Shown: positions 27,547 to 38,301 of the stretch, one piece after another
How the letters are laid out: the number at the start of each line of letters is the position of its first letter
Numbering within the stretch: the first letter of the stretch is position 1
Assembly: GCA_019116445.1 (NCBI GenBank)
Contig: DXBP01000002.1
Span: 17,397 to 81,396, forward strand
Length of the DNA: 64,000 nucleotides
Source of the DNA: Candidatus Gemmiger excrementigallinarum
Lineage (GTDB): Bacteria > Bacillota > Clostridia > Oscillospirales > Ruminococcaceae
Reading direction: 5' to 3'
The notes under the pieces: model-generated
Database searches by the model: none
The model's input: the letters and a program-made list of their open reading frames with translations, nothing else
Told to the model about the DNA's origin: nothing
Translations under genes and position numbers: made by a program

Positions 27547-30438
27547 TTATTTTTGCAGCTGTCTGGCGCGTTCCAGCATCGGCTTCAGATACCGACCCGT
27601 AAAGGAATCCGGATTTTCCGCCACTTCCTCCGGAGTGCCCGTTGCCACGATGCGACCGCCCCCGCTGCCGCCTTCCGGTCCAAGGTCAATAATATAGTCA
27701 GCGCGCTTGATCACATCCAGGTTATGCTCGATCACAATGACCGTATTGCCAGCATCCACCAATTTGTCAAGCACCTTCACAAGACGGTGCACATCCGCCA
27801 CATGCAAGCCGGTGGTGGGTTCATCCAGGATATACACAGTCTGCCCGGTGCCACGGCGTGCCAGCTCGTTGGCCAGTTTGACGCGCTGCGCCTCGCCGCC
27901 CGAGAGGGTCGTGGCGGCCTGGCCCAGTTGGATATAGCCAAGCCCCACTTCCTGCAGCGTTTGCAGCTTGCGGGCAATCTTCGGGATATTGGCAAAGAAG
28001 TTGCAGGCCTCCTCCACCGTCATATCCAGCACATCCGAAATGTTTTTATCCTTGTACTTCACTTCCAGCGTTTCCCGGTTGTAGCGTTTGCCTTTGCAGA
28101 CATCACAGGGCACATAGATATCCGGGAGGAAATGCATTTCGATCTGCAAGATACCGCCGCCTTCGCAGGCTTCGCAGCGGCCGCCCTTGACATTGAAGCT
28201 GAAACGCCCAGGACCATATCCGCGCATTTTGGCATCCTGCGTGCTGGCAAACAGCGCACGGATATCCCCAAACACTCCTGTATACGTGGCCGGGTTGGAA
28301 CGCGGTGTACGGCCGATGGGCGACTGGTCAATACCAATGACTTTATCCACCCATTCCATGCCCTGCACTTCTTCGCATTGTCCCGGCCGGCTGCGGGCGC
28401 CATTCAGCGCGGCAGCCAGCGTTTTGTAAAGGATCTCATTGATCAGGGTGGATTTTCCCGATCCGGATACGCCGGTCACGCAGATCATTTTGCCCAGCGG
28501 AAAATCCACCGTAATATTTTGCAGGTTATTCTCATGCGCTTTGACCACCCGCAGGAACTTACCGTTCCCTTCCCGGCGCGTTTCCGGCACCTCCACAAAC
28601 TTGCGGCCGGAGAGATAGGCTCCCGTAACGCTTCGTTTCACCTTGCAGATGTCGGCTACGCTGCCCGCGGCGACAATTTCGCCACCGTGTACACCGGCAC
28701 CGGGCCCCACATCCACAATATAGTCCGCCTGCCGCATGGTATCTTCATCATGCTCCACAACGATCAGGGTATTGCCAAGGTCCCGCAAGCGCTTCATGGT
28801 TGCGATCAGTTTGTCATTGTCGCGCTGATGCAGGCCGATACTCGGCTCATCCAACACATACAGGACACCGGTGAGCGCACTGCCGATCTGGGTCGCCAGA
28901 CGAATTCGCTGACTCTCGCCGCCCGACAGCGACGCCGCCCCGCGGGACAGAGTCAAATATCCCAAACCCACACTTTCCAGGAACCCCAAGCGCTCTTTGA
29001 CCTCTTTAAAGATCGGTGCACCGATCATTTCATCGCGCTCACTGACCTTTGCGGTCTTGATGAACTCCAGTTCCTCGCTGACGCTCTTATCACAGAAATC
29101 CGCAATGTTGATGCCCCCCACCGTAACCGCCAGACTCGTCGGCTTCAGTCGTCGGCCATGACAGGCCGGGCATTCTTCACTGGACATAACCTGCGCAATT
29201 TCTTCCTTGACCCATTCGCTGCTGGTTTCGCGGAAACGCCGTTCCAGATTGGGAATAATCCCCTCAAACTGGTTATAGTAGGTCCCGGAGCCAAACATAC
29301 TTTCGCGCTGCATTTCAATGCGTTCCTCACCGGTACCGTAGAGGAGCGCGTGGATTGCTTCTTTGCTGAACTCCTTGACAGGAGTGTCCAGTGTAAAGCC
29401 ATATCGCTTGCCAAGGGCCACGTAGGTCATCTCAGAGATGGAACCTTCCGCATAATACCATCCGCTGGCCTTGATGGCACTTTCCCGGATGGATTTGCGC
29501 TTGTCAGGAATCACTCTGGCCGGGTCCACCTTCATAAAGGTGCCCAAACCGGTACATTTTTCGCAGGCACCAAAAGGATTATTGAAGCTGAACATCCGCG
29601 GTGTCAGTTCTTCCACCGAAACACCATGCTCCGGGCAGGCATAACTCTGGCTGAACATCATAGGCTCACCGCCAATTACATCCACCACAACCAAACCACC
29701 GGTCTGCGCCAAAGCGGTTTCAATGGAATCTGCCAGACGCCCGCGTACCGTATCGTTGATAACAAGGCGGTCTACCACGATTTCCACGGTATGCTTGATG
29801 TTCTTTTCAAGGCTGATCTCTTCACTGAGATCGTATATATTGCCATCGATCCGCACACGGGCAAAACCGGCACGGCGTGCCGCATCCAGTTCCTTAGCCT
29901 GAGTGCCTTTGCGTCCCCGTACTACCGGTGCCAGGACCTGGAACCGCGTACGTTCCGGCAATTTCATGACTTCATCCACCATTTCATCAATGGTCTGCTG
30001 CGTAATCTCACGGCCGCAGATCGGACAATGCGGCACGCCGATACGCGCATACATCAGGCGGAGATAATCGTAAATTTCCGTCACCGTACCCACGGTAGAC
30101 CGAGGATTGTGGCTGGTGGTTTTTTGATCAATGGAAATGGCCGGAGATAAACCCGTAATCTCATCCACATCCGGCTTTTCCATCTGACCCAAAAACTGCC
30201 GCGCATAGCTGGACAGACTTTCCATATAACGGCGCTGTCCATCGGCAAAGATCGTATCAAATGCAAGGCTGGACTTACCGGAGCCGGAAAGCCCTGTCAT
30301 GACAATCAGTTTGTTCCGCGGAAGTTCCAAATCCACATTTTTAAGATTATGCTCCCGCGCGCCTTTAATCACGATCCGATTGTTTGGATCGATCTTGATT
30401 TTCGACTTTCTTTTCGTTTCTTTCGGTGCAGTATTCAA
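27547..30438 (-). CDS. uvrA: UvrABC system protein A
   Basis: A 963-residue excision-repair ATPase with two ABC modules. Walker A motifs are [10 protein letters not shown] and [10 protein letters not shown]; signatures [11 protein letters not shown] and [11 protein letters not shown]; zinc fingers include CPICG and CEACEGGG. It finds bulky lesions with UvrB. The TTG start at 30438 overlaps the uvrB stop (TTGA) and has AGGAGG upstream, so the pair is translationally coupled. Confidence 0.97.
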   Translation of the reverse strand: MNTAPKETKRKSKIKIDPNNRIVIKGAREHNLKNVDLELPRNKLIVMTGLSGSGKSSLAFDTIFADGQRRYMESLSSYARQFLGQMEKPDVDEITGLSPAISIDQKTTSHNPRSTVGTVTEIYDYLRLMYARIGVPHCPICGREITQQTIDEMVDEVMKLPERTRFQVLAPVVRGRKGTQAKELDAARRAGFARVRIDGNIYDLSEEISLEKNIKHTVEIVVDRLVINDTVRGRLADSIETALAQTGGLVVVDVIGGEPMMFSQSYACPEHGVSVEELTPRMFSFNNPFGACEKCTGLGTFMKVDPARVIPDKRKSIRESAIKASGWYYAEGSISEMTYVALGKRYGFTLDTPVKEFSKEAIHALLYGTGEERIEMQRESMFGSGTYYNQFEGIIPNLERRFRETSSEWVKEEIAQVMSSEECPACHGRRLKPTSLAVTVGGINIADFCDKSVSEELEFIKTAKVSERDEMIGAPIFKEVKERLGFLESVGLGYLTLSRGAASLSGGESQRIRLATQIGSALTGVLYVLDEPSIGLHQRDNDKLIATMKRLRDLGNTLIVVEHDEDTMRQADYIVDVGPGAGVHGGEIVAAGSVADICKVKRSVTGAYLSGRKFVEVPETRREGNGKFLRVVKAHENNLQNITVDFPLGKMICVTGVSGSGKSTLINEILYKTLAAALNGARSRPGQCEEVQGMEWVDKVIGIDQSPIGRTPRSNPATYTGVFGDIRALFASTQDAKMRGYGPGRFSFNVKGGRCEACEGGGILQIEMHFLPDIYVPCDVCKGKRYNRETLEVKYKDKNISDVLDMTVEEACNFFANIPKIARKLQTLQEVGLGYIQLGQAATTLSGGEAQRVKLANELARRGTGQTVYILDEPTTGLHVADVHRLVKVLDKLVDAGNTVIVIEHNLDVIKRADYIIDLGPEGGSGGGRIVATGTPEEVAENPDSFTGRYLKPMLERARQLQK

Positions 30439-32474
30439 TTTTTATATTTCCTCCTGCCCTTTCTGGTTTTTGCTGCCGCTTTCCGTTCACTTGCATCTGC
30501 CGTTGTCGGGTCTTCACCGCGCTCCAGGCGGGCAATTTCATCACGCAGCTGTGCAGCCAGTTCAAACTGCAGCAGCCGGGCCGCTTCTTTCATTTCCTTT
30601 GTCAGGCGCTCAATGGTTTGCTGACGTTCGACACGGCTCATACGGTGCTGCCGCATCCGCTTGTTTTCCTCGCTCATGCTGATTTCCAGCCCGTCCCCAA
30701 TGGCTTTCACAATGGTTTTCGGGGTGATGCCATGTTCCTGGTTGTAGGCATCCTGAATGGCACGGCGGCGTTCGGTTTCCATAATGGCGCGTTCCATGCT
30801 GGGGGTGATCTCGTCAGCATACATCAGAACCACACCATTGGCATTCCGGGCTGCGCGGCCAATGGTCTGGATCAGGCTGGTTTCGCTGCGCAGGAAGCCT
30901 TCCTTGTCGGCATCCAAAATGGCAATCAACGAAACTTCCGGCAGGTCCAGGCCTTCACGCAGCAGGTTGATGCCAACGATGACATCAATGGCACCCACGC
31001 GCAGGTCTTTGATGATTTCCATGCGCTCAAAAGTGTCCACCTCATGATGCATATATTTGGTTTTTACGCCATGCTCTTCCAGATAATCGGTCAGATCTTC
31101 CGCCATTTTGACGGTAAGCGTGGTAACCAGCGCGCGTTCCCCACGTTCAATGCGTTGCTGGATCTCACCCAGCAGATCTTCGATTTGCCCTTCCACCGGA
31201 CGTACCATGATCAGCGGGTCCAGCAAACCGGTCGGTCGGATGACCTGTTCTGCCACGCGGCTGGAGTGTTGGCGTTCATACTCACCCGGTGTGGCGGATA
31301 CAAAAATTTTCTGGTGTACTTTCTTTTCAAATTCCTCAAACCGCAGCGGGCGGTTATCAAAGGCGGACGGCAGCCGGAAGCCGTATTCTACCAGTGTTTT
31401 TTTCCGACTATAGTCTCCACCGTACATACCACGGACCTGCGGAAGCATAACGTGGCTTTCGTCTACCATAAGCAGAAAATCATCCGGGAAATAATCCAGC
31501 AGAGTGGTCGGTGTAGATCCCGGTGCCCGTCCGGACAATACAGCCGAATAATTTTCAATGCCCTTGCACATGCCGACTTCCTGCAGCATTTCCATATCAT
31601 AATTGGTTCGCTGCTGAATCCGCTGCGCTTCCAGCAGCTTGCCTTCCTCGGTAAATTTTTTGACCTGCTCCTCCATCTCGACAGCGATCTTGGCAAGACC
31701 TTCTTTCATCTTTTCAGGTCCTACAATATAATGACTGGCCGGGAAAATGGCCACATGGCGCACCACGTTTTTGTGCTCCCCCGTAAGCGGGTCAAATTCG
31801 ATAATGCGATCCACCTCATCGCCGAAGAACTCCACACGAATGGCATACTCATCGTTGTAGGCCAGATGAATATCCACCGTATCCCCCTTAACACGGAACT
31901 TATTCCGGATAAAGTTCATATCGTTGCGTTCGTACTGAAGTTTGACAAGGCGGTTGCAAAGTTCATCCCGCTCGATCTGCATACCGGGGCGCAGGCTGAT
32001 GACCATACTGCGGTAATCAATGGGATCGCCCAAAGAGTAAATGCAGGAAACACTGGCTACAATGATGACATTGCGCTGTTCCGAAAGGGCTGCCGTGGCA
32101 GAATGACGCAGCCGATCGATTTCATCATTGATAGCGCTGTCCTTTTCGATATAGGTATCTGTGGAAGGTATATAGGCTTCCGGCTGATAGTAATCATAAT
32201 AGGAAACAAAGTATTCCACAGCATCGTCCGGAAAAAAGCTGCGCATCTCCGTACAGATCTGGCTGGCCAGCGTCTTGTTTGGTTCCAGAATCAGTGTGGG
32301 GCGATTGCACCGGGCAATGATGTTGGCCATAGTAAAGGTCTTGCCGGAGCCGGTAACGCCCAGCAGTGTCTGCGCTTCGTCCTCTGCTTCAATTCCCTGC
32401 ACCAGGGCTTCAATCGCCTGCGGCTGATCGCCGGTTGGCTGAAAAGGTGCCTTCAGATGGAAAACTTCATCCAT
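30435..32474 (-). CDS. uvrB: UvrABC system protein B
   Basis: A 679-residue helicase-like damage verifier. Walker A is [10 protein letters not shown], the beta-hairpin has [10 protein letters not shown], further helicase motifs include DESH and QTIGRAARN, and a C-terminal UVR domain contacts UvrC. A basic Lys/Arg tail ends the protein. It leads the uvrBA operon behind an extended -10 promoter. Confidence 0.97.
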   Translation of the reverse strand: MDEVFHLKAPFQPTGDQPQAIEALVQGIEAEDEAQTLLGVTGSGKTFTMANIIARCNRPTLILEPNKTLASQICTEMRSFFPDDAVEYFVSYYDYYQPEAYIPSTDTYIEKDSAINDEIDRLRHSATAALSEQRNVIIVASVSCIYSLGDPIDYRSMVISLRPGMQIERDELCNRLVKLQYERNDMNFIRNKFRVKGDTVDIHLAYNDEYAIRVEFFGDEVDRIIEFDPLTGEHKNVVRHVAIFPASHYIVGPEKMKEGLAKIAVEMEEQVKKFTEEGKLLEAQRIQQRTNYDMEMLQEVGMCKGIENYSAVLSGRAPGSTPTTLLDYFPDDFLLMVDESHVMLPQVRGMYGGDYSRKKTLVEYGFRLPSAFDNRPLRFEEFEKKVHQKIFVSATPGEYERQHSSRVAEQVIRPTGLLDPLIMVRPVEGQIEDLLGEIQQRIERGERALVTTLTVKMAEDLTDYLEEHGVKTKYMHHEVDTFERMEIIKDLRVGAIDVIVGINLLREGLDLPEVSLIAILDADKEGFLRSETSLIQTIGRAARNANGVVLMYADEITPSMERAIMETERRRAIQDAYNQEHGITPKTIVKAIGDGLEISMSEENKRMRQHRMSRVERQQTIERLTKEMKEAARLLQFELAAQLRDEIARLERGEDPTTADASERKAAAKTRKGRRKYKN

Positions 32475-32494
32475 AACAAACCTCGCTTATATTA

Positions 32495-32544
32495 ACAACG
32501 TTTTGTTGTAACCAGATTATAGCATAGGCACTTTTATAAGTAAA
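32495..32544 (-). promoter_or_regulatory. uvrBA promoter with a small inverted repeat near the start point
   Basis: Minus-strand TTTACT (32539-32544), a 17-base spacer and TGCTATAAT (-10 at 32516-32521). Just downstream, ACAAC-N5-GTTGT (32495-32509) lies near +1 and could be an operator; it does not match the LexA box GAAC-N4-GTTC. Confidence 0.65.
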
Positions 32545-32575
32545 GGCCCTTGCCCACATTTTGTGTAGCCTCTTG

Positions 32576-32614
32576 CAAAAAATGCACCCCGCCGCCTGTG
32601 GCGGCAGGGTGTCG
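32576..32614 (-). terminator. Intrinsic terminator after radC
   Basis: A GC-rich 13-bp stem with a short loop, followed on the minus strand by ATTTTTTG. Confidence 0.85.
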
Positions 32615-32616
32615 GT

Positions 32617-33354
32617 TCAACGCCTGCTGGATGCATTTAAAATATCGTTGCTGGCGCGGTACTCCGGCAAACAACCACGTTCCCGCATAGAACAGGACTC
32701 ATCCCCTGCCACAATGATATGATCGATCACGCTGACGCCCAGGGGATCCAAGGCTTTCATAATACCAATGGTGGATATAAGATCCGCTTCGCTGGGCACC
32801 GCCAGCCCCGTAGGATGATTGTGCGCCAGAATTCCACAGGTTGCATCCGTACGTGCCACATCGCGCAGCAACTTGCGCGTATCAATATGCACCCGGTTGG
32901 GCACCCCCTCCGCAACACGCAGATCACGGATTGGACGGCATTTGTCATCCAGCAGGATCAGATAAAGAAGTTCATTTTGCAATCCCAGAAATAGCGGTTT
33001 TACATATTCCACAGCAGCTTCCGCATGGTCAAGCGCCACACGCTGCTTTCTTTTTTTCAATTCATAATAACGGCTGAAGGACATGACCGTAGAAATCACA
33101 CGAGCGCTTTTGGCTCCGATTCCTTCCACCCTCATCAGTTCTTCGGGATCAGCCTCCATGACCTTGCAAAAATTCCCGAAATGCTGAATCAGACGATGGG
33201 CCAACGCATTGGTATCTTTGCGTGGTATTGCCAAAAAGAGAAGGTATTCCAATGCTTCATGCTCGGCCAAACTTTCCAGCCCGTCACGGTCCACCCGCGC
33301 CTGCATACGCGCCCGGTGGTTCTCATGGAGCGGATGCTCTTTGTTTTGGTCCAT
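32617..33354 (-). CDS. radC: RadC family JAMM/MPN protein
   Basis: A 245-residue protein. An N-terminal helix-hairpin-helix (VEGIGAKSARVI) precedes the MPN domain with the metal motif HNHPTGLAVPSEAD. RadC proteins were linked to DNA repair, but the function remains unsettled. It is a single-gene unit between its own promoter and terminator, divergent from the pseudouridine synthase at 33455. Confidence 0.88.
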   Translation of the reverse strand: MDQNKEHPLHENHRARMQARVDRDGLESLAEHEALEYLLFLAIPRKDTNALAHRLIQHFGNFCKVMEADPEELMRVEGIGAKSARVISTVMSFSRYYELKKRKQRVALDHAEAAVEYVKPLFLGLQNELLYLILLDDKCRPIRDLRVAEGVPNRVHIDTRKLLRDVARTDATCGILAHNHPTGLAVPSEADLISTIGIMKALDPLGVSVIDHIIVAGDESCSMRERGCLPEYRASNDILNASSRR

Positions 33355-33380
33355 GCTTCCACATCCTTTTGTCTTTCCAC

Positions 33381-33427
33381 TTTACCTTTGTTTCATTTTA
33401 TTATATACTGTAAAAAACATTTTGCAA
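33381..33427. promoter_or_regulatory. Overlapping divergent promoters of radC and the pseudouridine synthase
   Basis: Plus strand: TTTACC (33381-33386), 17-base spacer, TATACT (33404-33409). Minus strand: TTGCAA (33422-33427), 16-base spacer, TATAAT (33400-33405). The two -10 boxes share two base pairs, so polymerase can open only one at a time. Confidence 0.7.
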
Positions 33428-33454
33428 AGAGCGAATTTACAAAGTGAGGATTCC

Positions 33455-34420
33455 ATGAAAAGTTTTACCGCAGGCCCCAATGAAAACGGTGTGCGTCTGA
33501 GCCGCTTTGTGGAAAGTGTAACGCAGCAGCTTCCACGCAGTTTGATGTACAAGGCTTTTCGCAACAAACGTATCAAGGTAAACGGAAAGCGGGCAGAACC
33601 GGATACTAGGCTTTCTTCCGGCGATGTGATTGAACTGTATATCAATGATGAGTTTTTCCCTGCTGAGCAGGTTTCTTCCAAACCAAAACCTGTGCGTAGG
33701 CAGCCTTCTGTTACCATCATTTATGAAGATGAAAATTTTGCAGTTCTATATAAACCGGCGCATTTGCTTTGCCATAGCGACCGTACCGGAGATCCCAACC
33801 TGGTAGATGCCTTTGCCGCTTATCTGGAAGGAAAAGGCGAATATGATCCCCGCGCGGAGCAGCGCTTTGCCCCCGCCTTGTGCAACCGCCTTGACCGCGG
33901 CACCGAGGGACTTGTTTTGGCCGCCAAAACTTATCCAGCCTTGCGGGATCTTAACGAAATCATCCGTACTGATCTTATGAAAAAAGAGTACCTTACAATT
34001 ACCGTGGGAGCCCCTCCGGCGGGACGCCATGTAGCGTGGCTTCAGCACAGTGAAAAGAACAACAAGGTTCGCATCCACGCACGCGCCATAGATGGCTATA
34101 AGCAAATCATTACGGATGTAACGTTGATCCGTCAGTCAGGCCCCTTTGCCTTGTGCCGTATTGGTTTGATTACTGGCCGTACGCATCAGATTCGCGCCCA
34201 TCTTTCTTATCTGGGTCATCCGGTTCTTGGCGACATCAAATACGGAAACCGCAAAATGAACGAACGTACCGGTCTGAAAACGCAAGCGCTTTGCGCCCAG
34301 CGTTTGACCTTCGGCCGAATCCCCCCGGAAAATACCTTACAGTATCTCTCCGGTCGCGTGATTAAACTTGACGACCCCGAAATCATCAAACTATATGACA
34401 AGCTGACGAAACAACAATAA
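33455..34420 (+). CDS. RluA-family pseudouridine synthase
   Basis: A 321-residue enzyme with N-terminal S4 domain (about residues 12-70) and catalytic domain motif NRLDRGTEGLVLAAK, plus ITGRTHQIRAHLSYLGHPVLGD. It should modify uridines in 23S rRNA or another RNA; the variable LDRGT (rather than LDKDT) is seen in RluC-like clostridial members. GAGGA precedes ATG 33455; the in-frame extension back to 33209 is antisense to radC and rejected. It is the first plus-strand gene, isolated by a bidirectional terminator. Confidence 0.88.
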   Translation: MKSFTAGPNENGVRLSRFVESVTQQLPRSLMYKAFRNKRIKVNGKRAEPDTRLSSGDVIELYINDEFFPAEQVSSKPKPVRRQPSVTIIYEDENFAVLYKPAHLLCHSDRTGDPNLVDAFAAYLEGKGEYDPRAEQRFAPALCNRLDRGTEGLVLAAKTYPALRDLNEIIRTDLMKKEYLTITVGAPPAGRHVAWLQHSEKNNKVRIHARAIDGYKQIITDVTLIRQSGPFALCRIGLITGRTHQIRAHLSYLGHPVLGDIKYGNRKMNERTGLKTQALCAQRLTFGRIPPENTLQYLSGRVIKLDDPEIIKLYDKLTKQQ

Positions 34421-34463
34421 AAAACAAACCTCCGTTCCAAAATTGGAACGGAGGTTTGTTTTG
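34421..34463. terminator. Bidirectional intrinsic terminator
   Basis: A long perfect stem around CAAACCTCCGTTCCAA with a 4-base loop has T-rich flanks on both strands. It ends the plus-strand synthase gene and the minus-strand ftsH cluster. Confidence 0.88.
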
Positions 34464-34505
34464 CTTCACTCAAAAAGACTCTCGGAGATGTAACACAGCA
34501 AACGA

Positions 34506-35579
34506 TTACGCGATGACAAAATGATAGATCAGCGACACCGCAATAATCAATGCACAGACAATTGCCGTGATCGGCGGAGCCCAATGGATGATACGTTCAG
34601 CCATAACGTCGTCTTCGCTGGCCTCATCATCGTCCGCATAACGACCGCGCTTTTTCCCACGCGGCGCATCATCCTCGTCCTCGTCATCATAGTCGAGTTC
34701 GTCAGTGTCATACATCTGGGTGCCTTCGTCGTCGTCCTCATCGTCGTCAAACAAACGGCCCTTGGGTGCATACCGGCGAACACGTTCCATTTCTTCGTCT
34801 TCCTCCTGCGCATACCCCTGCGGGTCATACGTAGCAGTGGCGCCATCGTCGTATTCTTCGGTCTGGTTGATAGCGGCCTGTGCCGCGGCTGCCGTAGCAG
34901 CCGGGCTGGCCTGTGCGCGCTGAGGGTCAACGTTGTTGGCAACAGAATTGATTTCCTGCTGCTGCCGTTCCGCCGCACGCCGCGCATCCTCCAGGATGCC
35001 GGTCAAAGTTGCCTTGATGCCGGCGCGATCGCCACCACATTCAGAGCAGAAGGTGCAGTTTTCCTCGTTGGGATGGAATGCACCACAAGCGCAGAACCAG
35101 CCATATTCCGTATCCTGCGGAACACAGGTAAGCTGGCTGTTACCGGTACGCTGCTGCAGCGTCTTCGCAATGGAAGCCGGCAGCACACGAGGCATCTGCA
35201 GCCGGACGCGCTTATAACCGCGCAGGTCCACCCCGCGGCCGTTCAGGAACGCACGGTCCTGCTCAACCTCCACGCTGGATACCGGCGTATCGCTGACATA
35301 CACCGCATCGTCGCTGCCGAACACATCGCCCGGCTGCGCATCAAGCTGTTCGTAATAGAAATCGTCTTCGCACAGAACCTGGCCAGCGGCATCCTTGCAC
35401 TTGAAGTGAACCACCAAACCAGTCAGGGGCTCTGTACCCACATTTTTGAAGGTAAGGCACACCGCAACTTCGCCGGTCACATCGCCTTTCAGCAATTCAA
35501 CCCGTACAAACTGCACCGGGCTTCCGGCCGTGTAATAATTGGCGCGGGACTGCGCCATCAGGGAAAAATTCTGATCCAT
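34506..35579 (-). CDS. Acidic zinc-ribbon, tail-anchored protein of unknown function
   Basis: A 357-residue protein without a named family I recognise. Residues 1-160 look like a beta-rich domain. A zinc ribbon CxC-x10-CxxC follows (FCACGAF...CTFCSECGG, about 163-180), then a helical/Ala-Gln stretch, a strongly acidic Asp/Glu region (about 240-325) and a single C-terminal membrane segment (about 335-356), so the body should be cytoplasmic and tail-anchored. It follows ftsH by 17 bases, so a link to membrane proteolysis is possible but unproven. Confidence 0.75.
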   Translation of the reverse strand: MDQNFSLMAQSRANYYTAGSPVQFVRVELLKGDVTGEVAVCLTFKNVGTEPLTGLVVHFKCKDAAGQVLCEDDFYYEQLDAQPGDVFGSDDAVYVSDTPVSSVEVEQDRAFLNGRGVDLRGYKRVRLQMPRVLPASIAKTLQQRTGNSQLTCVPQDTEYGWFCACGAFHPNEENCTFCSECGGDRAGIKATLTGILEDARRAAERQQQEINSVANNVDPQRAQASPAATAAAAQAAINQTEEYDDGATATYDPQGYAQEEDEEMERVRRYAPKGRLFDDDEDDDEGTQMYDTDELDYDDEDEDDAPRGKKRGRYADDDEASEDDVMAERIIHWAPPITAIVCALIIAVSLIYHFVIA

Positions 35580-35596
35580 GATCCAACACCTACTTT

Positions 35597-37687
35597 TTAC
35601 TCTTGGGCGTCCGGTCGGTCTGCATCCGGCTCGGCAGCAGTCTTAGGTTTCGGGGCTTCCTCCTGTTCAGGGGTCTGGACCGGAGCGGAAGTATCCTGTT
35701 CCGGCTTGGCCGTTTCACCCTTTCCCAGATCGAACGGCGGCAATGTTCCGCCTTCCATCAGCGTTTTGAATTCATCACCGCTGATTTTTTCGCGTTCCAT
35801 CAAAACGGTGGCTATCTTATGCAGCTCTGTCATGTGCTCCGTCAGCAGCCGCCGTGCCGTTTCGTATGCTTCATCTACAATATCACGGATTTCATTATCG
35901 ATTTCCGACGCAATAGCCTCCGAATAGCCCTTTCCCTGGCCAAAATCACGACCCAGGAAGGTCTGCCCGGGATCACTGCCATATACAACAGGACCCATAC
36001 GCTCAGAGAAGCCATACCGGGTAACCATCGCGCGAGCCGTATCCGTAGCACGCTGCAGGTCGTTCGACGCACCGGTCGAAATATCGTCGAGCACCAACTG
36101 TTCGGCCACTCGACCGCCCAACAGAGAAACAATGTTTTCAAACATCGCCGTCTTGGTTACATAGCTGGGATCCTTTTCCGGCAAATACATCGTATAACCA
36201 CCGGCCCCGCCACGAGAAATAATGCTGATCTGGTGCACGGGATCATGATGCTTGCCGAAATAGCCGGTAATTGCGTGACCGGTTTCATGGTAAGCGACCA
36301 GACGGCGCTCATCGTCCGTCACCACATGGCTCTTCTTCTCAGGGCCCATCATAACCTTAACGGAAGCTTCTTCGATTTCCGGCTCAGTGATGGCCTTTTT
36401 GCCGCGGCGAGCGGCCAGCAATGCCGCTTCATTGACAAGATTTTCCAGGTCTGCGCCCGAGAATCCTGCAGTAGTACGGGCGATTGTTTTCAGGCTGACA
36501 TCCGGTCCGAGCGGCTTATTCTTGGTATGCACCTTAAGAATCTCCTCACGGCCCTTGACATCAGGCAGCCCAACATAAACCTGGCGGTCAAAACGCCCAG
36601 GACGCAGCAAAGCCTTGTCCAGAATGTCGGCGCGGTTGGTAGCCGCCATGACGATAACGCCGTCATTGGCATCAAAACCATCCATTTCCACCAGCAACTG
36701 GTTCAGGGTCTGTTCACGCTCATCGTGACCGCCGCCAAGGCCAGCGCCGCGCTGACGACCAACGGCGTCAATCTCATCGATAAAGACGATAGAAGGCATC
36801 GTCTTTTTGGCTTTTTCAAACAGATCGCGCACACGCGAAGCACCGACACCGACATACATTTCCACAAAGTCGGAACCGGAAATCGCATAGAAAGGAACGC
36901 CCGCTTCACCGGCACAGGCACGTGCCAACAGAGTTTTACCGGTACCCGGAGGGCCTACCAGCAACACACCGTGCGGAATCCGTGCTCCCAGGGAATTAAA
37001 TTTTCCGGGTGCCTTGAGGAACTCCACAACCTCCTGCAATTCCGCTTTTTCTTCATCAGCACCGGCCACATCCGCAAACGTGGCTCTGCGCTGGTTTTCC
37101 TGCTGATCTTTGACCTTGGCGCGACCGACGTTCATAATACCGCCGCCGGCACCGCCACGGTACATCGACATAAACAGCATACCAAGGCTGCCCAGCATCA
37201 CCACATAGAAGATAATTTCCAGCCAGGGAATGCTGGTCTTGGCTGCCACATAGTCAAAAATCATGGGGGCATCGGGATTTGCTTCGTTGTAAGCATCCAC
37301 GAAATCGGAAATTTTGCCGGTATTGAAGTCAACACCATAGGGCAGCTTGTAGGTGACATACACCGTGCCGCCATTCGCAGGAAGCATATCTTCTTCAGCT
37401 GCTCCCAGGCTGTTGAGCAACCCACCGGTCTGCTCATCGTCCATCTGGACGGTAGCTTCCGGAAGAGGAATCTTGCCTTCCTTAAGCCACATTTCCAGCT
37501 TATTGGTTCCCATATCCAAACGGTACGAGGTAACCTGCTGGTTTTCAAAATAATAATAAATCTCAGAATAATTGATATGGTTCGATGCGGTAGCCGACAG
37601 CAACGGCGACAGACTGACAAAGAACAAAACCAACACCATGAGCACGGCAACCACAAGGATGCCGCTGAAACGAGGTTTATGCTGCAA
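35597..37687 (-). CDS. ftsH: ATP-dependent zinc metalloprotease FtsH
   Basis: A 696-residue membrane AAA+ protease. Two membrane segments flank an extracellular domain; the AAA domain has [13 protein letters not shown] and the SRH region; the protease site is HETGHAI. It degrades membrane and soluble regulatory proteins. The TTG start at 37687 has AGGAG eight bases upstream. tilS-hpt-ftsH order is conserved in Firmicutes. A Pro/Glu-rich tail of about 50 residues ends it. Confidence 0.96.
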   Translation of the reverse strand: MQHKPRFSGILVVAVLMVLVLFFVSLSPLLSATASNHINYSEIYYYFENQQVTSYRLDMGTNKLEMWLKEGKIPLPEATVQMDDEQTGGLLNSLGAAEEDMLPANGGTVYVTYKLPYGVDFNTGKISDFVDAYNEANPDAPMIFDYVAAKTSIPWLEIIFYVVMLGSLGMLFMSMYRGGAGGGIMNVGRAKVKDQQENQRRATFADVAGADEEKAELQEVVEFLKAPGKFNSLGARIPHGVLLVGPPGTGKTLLARACAGEAGVPFYAISGSDFVEMYVGVGASRVRDLFEKAKKTMPSIVFIDEIDAVGRQRGAGLGGGHDEREQTLNQLLVEMDGFDANDGVIVMAATNRADILDKALLRPGRFDRQVYVGLPDVKGREEILKVHTKNKPLGPDVSLKTIARTTAGFSGADLENLVNEAALLAARRGKKAITEPEIEEASVKVMMGPEKKSHVVTDDERRLVAYHETGHAITGYFGKHHDPVHQISIISRGGAGGYTMYLPEKDPSYVTKTAMFENIVSLLGGRVAEQLVLDDISTGASNDLQRATDTARAMVTRYGFSERMGPVVYGSDPGQTFLGRDFGQGKGYSEAIASEIDNEIRDIVDEAYETARRLLTEHMTELHKIATVLMEREKISGDEFKTLMEGGTLPPFDLGKGETAKPEQDTSAPVQTPEQEEAPKPKTAAEPDADRPDAQE

Positions 37688-37745
37688 GAAATCAACTCCT
37701 ATCCGGTGCCTGACACCGGGTAATTTTGGCTGCCCGAATCAGCCC

Positions 37746-38297
37746 TTATTTGCTGTAGATTTCGGGTTTAAGAACACCCACATAAGGCAGGTTGCGATAC
37801 TTCTCATCGTAATCCAGCCCGTAACCGACCACGAACTCGTCCGGGACTTCAAATCCAAGATAGTCCGGTTCAATATCTGCCTTGCGGCGGCTGGGCTTGC
37901 TCAGAATCGTACACAGGCGCACACTGTTCGGATTGCGCATCCGCAGCATGGGCAGCAGATGGGACAGCGTAATACCGGTGTCCAGAATATCCTCCACGAT
38001 CAGAACATCTTTGCCGGTGAGATCGGCATCCAGGTCCTTAACGATCTTAACGAGGCCCGTTGACTCAGTATTGGCTCCGCCATAACTGGAAACTACCATA
38101 AAATCAATTCCGCAGGGAATCGTTACAGCGCGCATCAGATCAGCCATAAAGACGACAGACCCCTTGAGAATGGAAACCAGCAGCAGATCGCGGCCTTCAT
38201 AGTCCCGGCTGATCTGCGCCCCCAGTTCTGCCACCTTCTGTTTGAGCTGTTCTTCTGATACCAAAATATGATCAATATCCTGATCCATGCTATGCAT
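37746..38297 (-). CDS. hpt: Hypoxanthine phosphoribosyltransferase
   Basis: A 183-residue purine salvage enzyme making IMP or GMP from PRPP. Motifs are SILKGSVVFMADLMRA and the PRPP loop VLIVEDILDTGITL. ATG 38297 is preceded by AGGAGG; the frame extending to 38444 lies inside tilS and is rejected. In Firmicutes Hpt and TilS act together as an ftsH activator, which fits the order here. Confidence 0.94.
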   Translation of the reverse strand: MHSMDQDIDHILVSEEQLKQKVAELGAQISRDYEGRDLLLVSILKGSVVFMADLMRAVTIPCGIDFMVVSSYGGANTESTGLVKIVKDLDADLTGKDVLIVEDILDTGITLSHLLPMLRMRNPNSVRLCTILSKPSRRKADIEPDYLGFEVPDEFVVGYGLDYDEKYRNLPYVGVLKPEIYSK

Positions 38298-38301
38298 GCG
38301 C

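Noticed and set aside
27535..32495. Long plus-strand open frames (871 and 689 codons)
   Set aside because: Antisense to uvrA and uvrB; no start signals or recognisable domains.
32495..32509. LexA box at uvrBA
   Set aside because: ACAAC-N5-GTTGT does not match GAAC-N4-GTTC in sequence or spacing.
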